From assembly GCF_001591665.1 (NCBI RefSeq), contig NZ_BCVI01000051.1:18334-82333 (forward strand): DNA of 64,000 bases, given 5' to 3'. The stretch comes from Neobacillus soli NBRC 102451 (GTDB lineage Bacteria; Bacillota; Bacilli; Bacillales; Cytobacillaceae). The notes below the pieces were generated by a model. The model made no database searches. It worked only from the letters and a program-made list of their open reading frames with translations, and had not been told where the DNA came from. The translations under genes were made by a program, and so were the position numbers. This document shows, piece by piece, positions 51,657-60,589 of this stretch (position 1 is the stretch's first letter; each line of letters starts with the position of its first letter).

Positions 51657-53264
51657 ATGAATAGTCGCTATAAAACATTTCGGCCCTATTTTAGTCATTT
51701 TGATCCTCGCTTTTCCATTAAGTCCAATCCTCCGAATTTATATATGGGGTACAGACCGCCAAACCTTACACATGTAACTCCCGGAGAGGGTCTAGGGACA
51801 GAAACCTTATGGAAACCAAATTCTTACTACAATCTCCATGAACCAAGAAGAAGAATCAATTCGAAATGGCGCCGTCGGCGGCACGTACAAATGATGTTTC
51901 CTTACAACTTTTATTTAAATCCTCTATTCCTTCGCAATAGGGTCGACTCTGTGTCCCATTTTCGGATTTCTGACCAAGGTATGTTACCAGAAACAGCATA
52001 TCAATTTATCCACAATGAAATGACACTGGATGGCAAACCTAATCTCAATCTTGCATCATTCATTACCACTTGGATGGAACCTTCCGCGGACCGCCTATAT
52101 GCCGAATTATACAACAAAAATTTGATTGATAAATGTGAATACCCTCAGACAACTGCTATAGAGGATCGGTGTGTTCGAATGCTAGCTGGGCTCTGGCATT
52201 CGCCTCATCCGCTTAAAACGATTGGTGTTTCAACAACAGGATCATCAGAAGCATGCATGCTTGGGGGACTTGCATTAAAGCGGCGCTGGCAAAAAACACG
52301 AAAGAAACAAGGAAAACCCATTGATCGGCCAAATATCGTATTTAGTTCTGCTGTTCAAATTGTTTGGAAAAAGTTTGCGAACTATTGGGAGGTTGAACCG
52401 CGTTACGTAAACATTTCCCCGGATCGTCCTTGTATGGATCCTGAAGGTGTTCTCGCTGCAGTAGATGAAAACACAATCGGTGTGGTTTCGACCTTTGGGG
52501 TAACTTATACAGGCCTTTATGAACCGGTTGAAAAGATCGCGAAAGCCTTAGACGAACTTCATTCCAGAACAGGCCTCGATATCCCTATACATGTAGACGC
52601 TGCTTCGGGAGGATTCATAGCACCCTTCCTCCAGCCAGACTTGGTCTGGGATTTTAGGTTACCCAGAGTGAAATCCATCAATGTTTCTGGACATAAATAC
52701 GGATTAGTATACCCGGGTATTGGATGGATCATTTGGCGTAAGGCTGAAGATCTCCCCGAAGATCTTATCTTTCATGTGTCCTATTTAGGCGGGAACATTC
52801 CAACGTTTGCCCTGAGCTTCTCGCGTCCAAGCGCACAGGTACTCCTGCAATACTATAACTTTCTCCGTTTAGGCAAAGCAGGATACTATGGGGTACAAAA
52901 GACTTCTCAATCTGTGGCACGTTTTCTAAGCAGGATGATTCAAACAATAGGACCTTTTGAAGTATTGACAGACGGCTCCGATATTCCGGTATTAACGTGG
53001 AGGCTGAAAGAAGGATACACATCCAATTGGAATCTTTACAACTTGTCTCGTCAATTGCTTACTTTTGGCTGGCAAGTGCCGGCTTATCCATTACCTCCGA
53101 ATATGGAAAGTGTAACGATAATGCGCGTTGTTGTTCGAAATGAATTTTCTATGAACATGGCTCAATTATTCTTAAATAATCTTAAACAGGCCTTCTTATT
53201 TCTAGATTCCTTGGATAGTCCAATACCACATGACACAAACTGCGACATCAGTTTTCACCATTGA
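51657..53264 (+). CDS. Pyridoxal-phosphate glutamate decarboxylase with N-terminal extension
   Basis: 535 residues from the ATG at 51657 after AAAGGGGG. The group II decarboxylase core begins near residue 105 (RISDQGMLPETAYQFIHNEM). The phosphate-binding STTGSSEA, Asp315 in HVDAASGGF and the PLP lysine (Lys347 from this ATG) in NVSGHKYGLVYPG match GadB. It would convert glutamate to GABA with proton consumption, usually for acid resistance. The unusual part is about 70 extra N-terminal residues relative to the 466-residue Escherichia coli enzyme, rich in Tyr, Pro and Arg (NSKWRRRRHVQ). No glutamate/GABA antiporter gene is adjacent. Confidence 0.9.
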   Translation: MNSRYKTFRPYFSHFDPRFSIKSNPPNLYMGYRPPNLTHVTPGEGLGTETLWKPNSYYNLHEPRRRINSKWRRRRHVQMMFPYNFYLNPLFLRNRVDSVSHFRISDQGMLPETAYQFIHNEMTLDGKPNLNLASFITTWMEPSADRLYAELYNKNLIDKCEYPQTTAIEDRCVRMLAGLWHSPHPLKTIGVSTTGSSEACMLGGLALKRRWQKTRKKQGKPIDRPNIVFSSAVQIVWKKFANYWEVEPRYVNISPDRPCMDPEGVLAAVDENTIGVVSTFGVTYTGLYEPVEKIAKALDELHSRTGLDIPIHVDAASGGFIAPFLQPDLVWDFRLPRVKSINVSGHKYGLVYPGIGWIIWRKAEDLPEDLIFHVSYLGGNIPTFALSFSRPSAQVLLQYYNFLRLGKAGYYGVQKTSQSVARFLSRMIQTIGPFEVLTDGSDIPVLTWRLKEGYTSNWNLYNLSRQLLTFGWQVPAYPLPPNMESVTIMRVVVRNEFSMNMAQLFLNNLKQAFLFLDSLDSPIPHDTNCDISFHH

Positions 53265-53289
53265 TCTCGAAAAATTCAAGAGAAGCTTA

Positions 53290-53318
53290 GACTGACTTTT
53301 TATAGTCAGTCCTTTTTT
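53290..53318 (+). terminator. Terminator of the glutamate decarboxylase gene
   Basis: GACTGACT/AGTCAGTC stem followed by CTTTTTT. Confidence 0.85.
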
Positions 53319-53328
53319 AACATGAAAA

Positions 53329-53365
53329 AAGGGCACCCATAGAAAAAGAGAATGGGACAGCCCTT
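53329..53365 (-). terminator. Terminator below the PepX relic
   Basis: AAGGGC/GCCCTT stem with inner CCAT/ATGG pairing and a U-rich tract on the minus strand. Confidence 0.5.
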
Positions 53366-53493
53366 CATTACTGTTTAAAGAAATGTATATCAACAACGCT
53401 GCTAAGGACCAAAGAAATTATTAAAACCAGATTTAACAAAGATCTTTTTCTTCAATATTAACCCTCCAAACTAAAATAAATAAATTTCTTAGT

Positions 53494-53778
53494 TTAATAG
53501 TTTTTTGGTGAAACGAGTACACTGGCTTTTACGTCTGCAACATTATTCGAAAAGTTACGCTCATCCCAAAAACCATTGTAATCACCTGTTACATAAAGTT
53601 CTTCAACAATGGCATCATCCTTGGAATAGATTGGTTGGGTCAAACCATTTTTGACTTCAATTTGTGAATTTAATGCGGTCTCTGGAATAAGGCCGTTTAG
53701 ACTAATATTCTTATCATTTGAGTTTTCTGCCGCATAGGTTAGCGGGGCACTCATTCCCAGAAGTAGAGACATTGCCAT
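53494..53778 (-). pseudogene. Secreted Xaa-Pro dipeptidyl-peptidase (S15) relic with large internal deletion
   Basis: 94 codons. A signal peptide (LLLGMSAPLTYAAENS) is followed by EVKNGLTQPIYSKDDAIVEE, matching the start of the S15 domain of the fusion protein at 18517 (its residues 541-564). The next codons, TGDYNGFWDERNF, match fusion residue 802 onward, so about 237 codons containing the catalytic serine are missing in frame. The frame ends at KASVLVSPKNY before the Asp and His. It shows that a free-standing secreted S15 gene existed here. Confidence 0.8.
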
Positions 53779-53871
53779 AAAAACTGCGAAAAGGTTCGAT
53801 AGAACAGGTGCTTTTCCCTTTATTAATTCGCCACCTTCACGTTTAAATAGTTTTTGAGTTTGTTACCCCCT

Positions 53872-53891
53872 ATGCCGGGCGCCCCCGGCAC
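53872..53891 (-). repeat. GC-rich hairpin at the 3' end of InhA copy 1
   Basis: TGCCGGG GGCG CCCGGCA with no U tract; repeated at 60540-60559 below InhA copy 2. Confidence 0.6.
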
Positions 53892-53922
53892 AGAAGGGAC
53901 ATCCTAGAACAGTAAATCTAAC

Positions 53923-56202
53923 CTATTTCCAGACATCAATCATTGCATTAACATTCGCTATCAAACTATTATACGCTTTCGTGGAGATCAAATTCGTATC
54001 TCTTTCATGATCCAACAGCACTTTAAAACTATTCATTTGTTTGACAACCTTATCCGCGGATCCTGTTTTTTCAAATAGGGCGACGCCCGCCAAATGGACT
54101 TTTAAGGCTTTTGCTGCTCCAGATTGGAAGTCCCCGGTGTTGTCATAGCCATCAATAACAGAACTAAGACTGGTTGCGCTAAGATTGCCTGGTAAAAGAT
54201 TTGTATCAGTGATGCGTTTACTAGAGTCTGTCTCTGAAGTGGCCGTAAAGGTAAGGTTGGCCGGAGCTGTCTTGCCCTTCGGAATTTTCACGTATACTGG
54301 TACATCGACAGTTGCCCCCGGCTCCACAGCTATTAAGCTGTGCTGAAGTTGAACTGTCCAATCATCACCTGTAGAAGCGTTGACACGAATTAGATCCTTT
54401 GCTTCGCCGGTATTAGTGACATTAAAATGATAGGCTGCCACCTTGCCTGGTACGGCGGGTTGTACAGTGCCGGCGCTTACATTTACTCCTCGTTTATAGG
54501 CCCCTGCGCCATCCGTGTTACGGACAGCAACCTGGTAATGAAGTACGCCGCCAGCGTCTGTGTAATTCCCCAAAATGTAGAATTGAAGTTTATTGTATGG
54601 ATCGATGTACTCACTGACGACAGTATCCTTTCCGATCGAACCCTTGAATTGTCCGCTGACCAAGCTTGCCCCATTCCCTGCATGGAATAAAGCATCAAGA
54701 GTTTGCCGTGGGTCACCTTTGGTAACCATCTTAGTTGTGCCATCAGGTCTTGTAAAGTCCTTCAGATTGATATCCTCGGGATGTGAATCAACTACCCAAA
54801 CATTTGGAGCAGTCTCCACATTTTTCGTTTTGGAAATCAATACACCGGAATCGGCTGCGAAGGAATCCGCACCAACGCGGTCTACCACTTCAAGGGTGTA
54901 GTTATTGTACGTTCTGCCGCTTAGAATATCGTTTCGCCAGTCACCGGCAAGGTAATTGCCTGGTGTTAAATCGGTCATACTGATGTTAATACCATGGAGC
55001 CCGGTTCGGCCGAATTTACTGCCAATTGGCATTTCACGCGCAATAATATCAGCAAACACCGGCCCGGTATTCTTTAATTCATCACGGTTTAGCTGCAGGA
55101 CTTCATCATCTGACAGGAATCCCTGTTTCATCTTATTTCGCAGCGTATGCGGTGCCGATAAGGCACCACCATGGGTGGCTGGAATCATCCATTGGGTATG
55201 TGTTCCACCCGGACCATTAAAGCACCCACGGCTCATCGTTTCCCAATAACCCGAATACGTCCTTGGGTCAAGTGCCGCATTATTGTAGTTATCGCCAAGC
55301 CCTTTAAGATGGCCAAATTCGTGGGCATATGTTGCCATGCCATCACTTTCGCCTTGAATAGAAACACGAATTGTTTTGCCGTTGATCTTTGCACTGGATG
55401 CTGCAGACCAAATAGTCTTGGCTGCATACCAAGAGGTCCATGGGACATAACGGGTCTTTGCCCAGTTTGGCATGGTTTCAAATCCGGGTAAATCCGGCGG
55501 CCCAAATTCATCAGGCACCGCATCTTGATTCATGAACATCATTTCGCCGAGCTCCTGCCATACGGTTGATTCATCATAGCCGGCATGGACGATGAATGCA
55601 AAGTCAAACTCCTTTCCAGATGCTGTTATGTCGGCTGTTGCCGCATTTATGCTATCCTGAAACAGGTTTCCGCTGGCATAATTCTTTGGCAGGTAGCCGG
55701 AATTCATACTGTCAAGCCCATACTGAAATTCATATTTATCCAAACGATAGGGACCAAAAGAATCAAGGCTTACCCCCCATTTTCCTTGGGAGTTCTCTTT
55801 CCAAAATCCATCAATTGTCTGATAATTATTCAGTTCGCTTGGAACATTTAAGAAGCTCCTCCAAAACTCCCCCAGTTCCTCGCGGGGAATGCTTCCTATT
55901 TGCGGGTTTCCAATGAGTTCCGAACCCTTAGGTTTGGTCACGATAAAATCTTGGCCCGGAAAGTCGACCAAAATCAAGGCCCCTTTAAGTTCTGTTTCCG
56001 GTTTAAAATCCGCTGTATTCCAGTTAATACCAGGTATCTGATTATAATCATTCCACGTCATGTCCTCCGGATTCACCCATGACTGGGGATCCACATGGTC
56101 GGGAAGTTTATCCAGCCCTGGATCCGCTGCAAAAGTGGTTGTTGATGACATCGCAAGCAATATCGTGGTCGATAATGCGGCAATCTTAATTCTTTTCTTC
56201 AA
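53923..56202 (-). CDS. InhA-type M6 secreted metalloprotease, copy 1
   Basis: 759-residue secreted zinc protease of the immune inhibitor A family, known to cleave antimicrobial peptides and matrix proteins in Bacillus cereus group species. Signal peptide to about residue 26 (TTTFAADPG). The zinc motif HEFGHLKGLGD (His294, Glu295, His298, Asp304) is intact; the M6 domain spans about 70-400, followed by beta-rich domains (about 410-680) and a C-terminal FIMAH-like domain (about 683-759: ALKVHLAGVALFEKTGSADK). The start is TTG after GGGAGG. It lies inside a large direct repeat shared with copy 2. Confidence 0.93.
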   Translation of the reverse strand: MKKRIKIAALSTTILLAMSSTTTFAADPGLDKLPDHVDPQSWVNPEDMTWNDYNQIPGINWNTADFKPETELKGALILVDFPGQDFIVTKPKGSELIGNPQIGSIPREELGEFWRSFLNVPSELNNYQTIDGFWKENSQGKWGVSLDSFGPYRLDKYEFQYGLDSMNSGYLPKNYASGNLFQDSINAATADITASGKEFDFAFIVHAGYDESTVWQELGEMMFMNQDAVPDEFGPPDLPGFETMPNWAKTRYVPWTSWYAAKTIWSAASSAKINGKTIRVSIQGESDGMATYAHEFGHLKGLGDNYNNAALDPRTYSGYWETMSRGCFNGPGGTHTQWMIPATHGGALSAPHTLRNKMKQGFLSDDEVLQLNRDELKNTGPVFADIIAREMPIGSKFGRTGLHGINISMTDLTPGNYLAGDWRNDILSGRTYNNYTLEVVDRVGADSFAADSGVLISKTKNVETAPNVWVVDSHPEDINLKDFTRPDGTTKMVTKGDPRQTLDALFHAGNGASLVSGQFKGSIGKDTVVSEYIDPYNKLQFYILGNYTDAGGVLHYQVAVRNTDGAGAYKRGVNVSAGTVQPAVPGKVAAYHFNVTNTGEAKDLIRVNASTGDDWTVQLQHSLIAVEPGATVDVPVYVKIPKGKTAPANLTFTATSETDSSKRITDTNLLPGNLSATSLSSVIDGYDNTGDFQSGAAKALKVHLAGVALFEKTGSADKVVKQMNSFKVLLDHERDTNLISTKAYNSLIANVNAMIDVWK

Positions 56203-57192
56203 GATAATTTTCCTCCCACTTTAAAAATAACCTACTTTTTATGTAGGCTTTTGTTTTCGAATTCCCCCTGGGGATTACGTTATGTCGTCATTTCTATATC
56301 GTTATTAGCCCCTTTATCGCCTCCTTTCACAGCCTAATGCCATACCTAGGTCTACCACCCCCCTTCAAAGCCATAAACCATATAGTCATAAATCAGACAG
56401 ACTCCTTCATGAAATCTACTATTTGGGTAAGCTTGGCAATTTGCAAATAAAAGAATCTTCTATTGGAATTTTGCCAGGCGCATAAATACGCTGATGTCTT
56501 TATGTAATATTTAATAGATTCTTTTAAACCTTAATGTTAATTCTAAGCAAAATTTACTGAAAATTCCGCTAATTATTGACGTTTTAGATATTTTTTAATT
56601 GACAAAACCCTTCATACAATTTGTTTAATGGTAAGGAATCGACATATTTAACGGGAGCCTTTCATAGTATTTGTCACTTCTTCATGTATTTCGACCTGTT
56701 TAACGGAGATTTTTTTAGTATAAAAAAACTTGCCGATGCCCTTAATGGTCAAACCTATGTATGGTCTGACATTTTATGTTCCAGAATATTGGCATGCTAT
56801 GGAATAGTTAGAGCAGTCGATGGATACTGGATGTGAAATGGTCCTTAATTTGGTTCAAAGTTAATATTTCAGATATAAATGCTAGTCTAAGAATGTCCAA
56901 AAATGGTTGTCTAAAAATGTAGAGTTGGAGGATTAAAGACTTAATTTTACGCGTGTTGATTATCAATATTAGGCAGATTGATCCTTAATCAATTTTGAAA
57001 AATGCCTCCTTGGGTTTTTCCTTAAAAGGGAAAAAAGAATGGGTTACAGTTCGAAGCGATGCATCGCTTCGTAACTGAACCCACTCCCTGGTCCGGTTTT
57101 TACTCTTTTAGAAAATAAGTCATTGGATTTTTCTGTGAAAATACTGTAAAGGGTGAATAGTCTTACATTTTCACCTATATTCCTCTTAGGGT

Positions 57193-57280
57193 CTGCCAAA
57201 TGGTATAACCTGCAAGTCCAGAAACAACACCCCAGGTGGTGGAATTAGTAGTAAAGCCTTCCCACACGTGAATTAGGCTT
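57193..57280 (-). pseudogene. Small gene relic encoding a WEGFTTNSTTWG peptide (copy 1)
   Basis: The minus strand encodes HVWEGFTTNSTTWGVVSGLA followed by GYTIWQTLRGI and a stop; upstream the frame is broken by TGA. A degenerate copy lies at about 60420-60500. Family not recognised. Confidence 0.35.
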
Positions 57281-57560
57281 CACCGGATGTGAAACCCATT
57301 TTTCCCTCAAATATCGTGGGCAACTATACAGGGTTTACAATTCTCGTTTATTTCCAAAAGTGTCACGACTTGCAAGTATTGAACCCCCCCAAAAAGCCCT
57401 TCCTTTAATTAGGGAATTGAGTCTACAGGTCCTCACTATTGCCAAATTGGTGAGTACTTTTTTATTATTCTCAAATCCATAGGGGCTTTGTTTGGTAGGT
57501 AGGATTACGTTTTTTATTTATTTAGCAGTCCATGCCTGGCAATTGAAATCAAGTTATTAA

Positions 57561-57608
57561 AATATCAAACATTCCCATGGGGCTTCCCAAGGAAATGTTT
57601 GATATATT
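57561..57608 (-). terminator. Terminator of the M28 aminopeptidase gene
   Basis: AATATATCAAACATT and AATGTTTGATATT (minus strand) form a long stem with an inner CC/GG part, followed by TTAATAAC. Confidence 0.7.
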
Positions 57609-57669
57609 TGGTTGCTTATCTGGAGATTCCTTACGGGATCACGCTGTTCGCCAGGCATTCACTATGAAT

Positions 57670-59331
57670 CTATGAAGCTTTCTTTAGTGGTGCATCTTCA
57701 TTCTTACTACTATTTTTCTGGAAACCAATTAGATCAGAAATAGCTTTAAAAACTACATCCCCGGTAAGTTGTACTCTTTCAGGGCTTACATGCTCTATTT
57801 TATCCTCTAACGAGTGATAATAAGGCTCGATATTAGCTCCCCCAGGTGGTGTTCCAGGTTCCATCCAAATGAAAAGTGCTGAAGGTACCCCTTTCTCGTG
57901 GAATGGAACATGATCAGACCTACTCAACATATGAACAGGCAATAAATTTTTGTTAATATCTAGTTTTTCAGCGGCCTGATGTGTTGATTGCGAAACAAGA
58001 TTCGTTTTCCCATCTACAGTATTAATAAAAAGTTGCGAGGCAGGTACCCAAGCCGTACCAGTCATATCCATCTGGAACTGAACTTTTGTTCTTTTAACTT
58101 CATCTTGTGACAAATTACCGATATGGTATTTCGAGCCGACAAATCCAAGTTCTTCGCCCCCAAATGCAGCGAATCGTAATTCTTTGTCGCCATCATAGTC
58201 CTTAAAGACCCTTGCCAATTCCATTAGTGTAGAAGTTCCAGAGGCATTATCATTGGCCCCTGGCGCGAATGGAACACTGTCCAAATGTGAACCAACGTAA
58301 TATATTTCAGGATTTACAACGCCTTTTGGTTTCTTAACAGCGATTACATTAACTGTTTTTTGATTCGTAAGCGTTTTAATTGAAAGTTGGACTTGCACAT
58401 TTCCCTTGGAAAGTTGAGAAACAAATGCTTCCCCATCCTTCTTGGTAATTGTTCCAACCGGAATGTTAGGGCGTACGGTGCCTAGGGAGACAGTTGGTAG
58501 GGTAAAACGATCCTGGTTGTCATATATAAGGACACCTATCGCACCTGCAGCCATTGCGTTTTTCGCTTTGTCACCGACAGTGATTCCCCCATTTTGTATT
58601 AAGGCGATTTTGCCACTCGCTGCCGCAGTGAAATCACCCGGTTGGCCTATACCCGCAGAGTATAGATTTCCTGTAATCCCATCCCCAGTCGTTTGAGGAG
58701 CATTGCTAACGGCCTTCAATGGAATGATCTTGTTATTATCGGATAGTACCTTAAGCAGCAATTCTGTCCGATTGCTTCTTGGTGCTTCCTCGATAGTAGT
58801 TTCATAGCCGTAACTTTTCAACACACTTTCAATGTATTCAGCACCCGCTCTCTCTGCGGCGCTGCCAGCCTCCCTTGGCCCAATATCAACACTTAGATTT
58901 TTGATATGTTTCATAACATTATCGGAGTTAAATGGACCATTAATTTTTCCAATCGTGTATTGCGTGTACGTATTCAGAACATCAAACGCTATTCCGGAAA
59001 TGGCCCCGTTGCTTTTCTGATTATCAAGCAGGCGTTTAAAAGTCTGCATTTGCTTAAGGACCTTATCCGTCTGTCCTTGTTTTTGAAAAAGATTTACTCC
59101 GCTAAGGTGCATTTTTAAGGTACGGACCGTGATATCATCCCGAATATCACCATCTTCTCTAAAATAATCAATTTGCTTTTCAATGTCCGCGAAAACATCT
59201 CCTGTATGCGGCATATCATTGAAAATTCGGTTACTCGCAGCCGTAGCATCCCCCATTAGGTTCGTACCAAGTAGAAATGCTATTATTATCGCTATGGAAA
59301 AAACTTTTTTCAAACCAAACCTTTTCATCAT
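57670..59331 (-). CDS. Secreted M28 aminopeptidase with PA insert and FIMAH-like N-terminal domain
   Basis: 553 residues. Signal peptide to about residue 32. Residues 48-130 resemble the C-terminal domain of the InhA proteins (TLKMHLSGVNLFQKQGQTDK). The M28 domain follows with a PA insertion (about 210-320). Zinc ligands and catalytic residues: His349 and Asp351 in GSHLDSVP, Asp361 in GANDNASG, Glu393/Glu394 in FGGEELG, Asp422 in QMDMTG, and the histidine of YYHSLEDK. Such enzymes (as YwaD/BSAP of Bacillus subtilis) remove N-terminal amino acids outside the cell. GAGGGAGGATT precedes ATGATG. Together with the InhA proteases it would carry peptide breakdown to free amino acids. Confidence 0.92.
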   Translation of the reverse strand: MMKRFGLKKVFSIAIIIAFLLGTNLMGDATAASNRIFNDMPHTGDVFADIEKQIDYFREDGDIRDDITVRTLKMHLSGVNLFQKQGQTDKVLKQMQTFKRLLDNQKSNGAISGIAFDVLNTYTQYTIGKINGPFNSDNVMKHIKNLSVDIGPREAGSAAERAGAEYIESVLKSYGYETTIEEAPRSNRTELLLKVLSDNNKIIPLKAVSNAPQTTGDGITGNLYSAGIGQPGDFTAAASGKIALIQNGGITVGDKAKNAMAAGAIGVLIYDNQDRFTLPTVSLGTVRPNIPVGTITKKDGEAFVSQLSKGNVQVQLSIKTLTNQKTVNVIAVKKPKGVVNPEIYYVGSHLDSVPFAPGANDNASGTSTLMELARVFKDYDGDKELRFAAFGGEELGFVGSKYHIGNLSQDEVKRTKVQFQMDMTGTAWVPASQLFINTVDGKTNLVSQSTHQAAEKLDINKNLLPVHMLSRSDHVPFHEKGVPSALFIWMEPGTPPGGANIEPYYHSLEDKIEHVSPERVQLTGDVVFKAISDLIGFQKNSSKNEDAPLKKAS

Positions 59332-59687
59332 AATCCTCCCTCTATAAATGTTGTAGTACCAACGGTTTTAACCATTGGTATAGTGTCAAAAAAATATTTT
59401 TTGATAAAGTCTCTTACATTTAGGCAGCAGTGTGACTACATTCCTTCGTTCGGTCCAGTCATAAGGCAGAGGCTGGTGAAGCTCTCTTAAGGACTCGAGG
59501 CGATGGAGGCGGGACAGTTCTCCAACTGTCCCAACCATTCTATTGTTTTTATTTCCTATGAATCACATAAATTCGCAAAAATCGAGGAAATAGATATGAA
59601 CCAACACGACCATACCCTAGTTCAAGTTTGATAGGGAAGTGTCCAAATCGAAATAAGTAAGCTGCACTAACGCACCTTTTTTAAATC
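59332..59687. other. 356-base gap between M28 and the second TasA/CalY gene
   Basis: Besides the dyad it holds a perfect 9-bp hairpin GGGACAGTT CTCC AACTGTCCC (59511-59532) without a clear U tract, which may end the tasA-like transcript or be a repeat element. No gene is seen. Confidence 0.45.
59357..59380 (-). promoter_or_regulatory. 24-bp dyad upstream of the M28 gene
   Basis: TACCAACGGT TTTA ACCATTGGTA, one mismatch, lies 26 bases before the start codon and directly after a TTGACA. Operator or leader hairpin. Confidence 0.4.
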
Positions 59688-60275
59688 TTATAGGTCTCTG
59701 CCCGTGCCTTGTGTGGCATTAAAAGTCCATGTTAGATTGAGCTTATCCCCCTGGAATTGGTTTTGATTTTTCCCGTTATCAACGAAATTGAACTTCACTA
59801 CCAAATCATGTTCATCGCCCGCCTTAAGAATGCCACCATCTAGTGCTTCGTTAAATATCTTTTCTGACACTGCTTTAGGGCTCATACCCTTTAGCTGATC
59901 CAATGTTGTTTTGTAAATGATTTCATTAAATTGGTCCATATTGTACAGAAATTCCACTTCAATATTCTTGGCGAAATCCTCCGTGTTATCCCCTTTAGCA
60001 TCAACCACGGTATACGTGGTATCCAACGTCACGTCCTTGATGTCCAGTGTCCCTTTATTATGCAGTTCAAAGGTACGCGTCATCGTGTCTCCAGGCGCGA
60101 TATTTTCGATATTAATGATTGTTGTCGGTTGAACTGACAGGTCGAGCGTACCCGCCGCAAACGTATTGTTCGTAACTTCACTGTCACTAAAGTATGCGTA
60201 AGTTCCCCCCCCAATTAAGGATACTCCCATTATTCCCGCCATAATGCCCATACCTAATTTCTTTTTCAATCCCAT
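59688..60275 (-). CDS. Second TasA/CalY-family protein
   Basis: 195 residues, collinear with the protein at 16612: SipW-type signal GGGTYAYFSDSEV, NTFAAGTLDLSVQPTTIINI, and the end LNLTWTFNATQGTGRDL. No protease motif. AGGAGGAGTAAAC precedes the ATG. It has no sipW or tapA beside it, so processing would have to come from SipW at 11457. It sits between the M28 aminopeptidase and InhA copy 2. No SinR-like box was found in its short upstream region. Confidence 0.87.
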   Translation of the reverse strand: MGLKKKLGMGIMAGIMGVSLIGGGTYAYFSDSEVTNNTFAAGTLDLSVQPTTIINIENIAPGDTMTRTFELHNKGTLDIKDVTLDTTYTVVDAKGDNTEDFAKNIEVEFLYNMDQFNEIIYKTTLDQLKGMSPKAVSEKIFNEALDGGILKAGDEHDLVVKFNFVDNGKNQNQFQGDKLNLTWTFNATQGTGRDL

Positions 60276-60589
60276 GTTTACTCCTCCTAAAGCTTTTTCC
60301 CCCTTTTCAGGGCTTTTATTTTTGAACGGCTATTAAGTTGTAGTTTTATAACCGATTCCAACTGGATAAATAGGCTAAAAAAATTTTGTTCCTTCGTTTT
60401 CTTCTTTTCTACTAATTCCCCTTAAGGTCTGCCAAAAACCTGCAAGTCTAGTAACAACACCCCGGGTAGTGGAATTAGTAGTAAAGCCTTCCCACACGTG
60501 AATTGGCAATATAAAAAGTTTTTGAGTTTGTTACCCCCTATGCCGGGCGCCCCCGGCACAGAAGGTATATCCAAAACAGTGAATCTAAT
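60276..60589. other. 314-base gap with a degenerate WEGFTTNSTT relic and GC-rich hairpin
   Basis: At about 60420-60500 the minus strand encodes HVWEGFTTNSTTRGVV and LAGFWQTLRGI, a decayed copy of the relic at 57193. The hairpin at 60540-60559 is the partner of 53872-53891. Confidence 0.5.

Larger units (their letters stand above)
53849..57098. repeat. Direct repeat unit A (about 3.25 kb)
   Basis: It matches 60517-63762 from AGTTTTTGAGTTTG through the whole inhA gene and about 900 bases of upstream DNA to TCCGGTT. The copies are offset by about 6,667 bases with scattered substitutions. Confidence 0.85.
56203..57669. other. 1.47-kb non-coding region upstream of InhA copy 1
   Basis: The first 900 bases belong to repeat unit A and are conserved in unit B. 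They include a CCTAC/GTAGG hairpin 25-45 bases before the inhA start, an AAAGGAGGCGATAA motif without a sensible frame, and the hairpin at 57046-57080 (AGTTCGAAGCGATGCATCGC core). Beyond the repeat come the 85-base segment at 57193-57278 also found near 60425-60500, and the M28 terminator. Small frames here do not look like genes. Confidence 0.5.

Noticed and set aside
54427..55916. Several 60-106-codon plus-strand frames opposite the inhA genes
   Set aside because: They recur in both copies only because the coding strand is conserved; the minus strand carries the protease.
56621..56836. 71-codon plus-strand frame upstream of InhA copy 1
   Set aside because: The corresponding stretch of unit B does not keep the frame, so it is probably chance.
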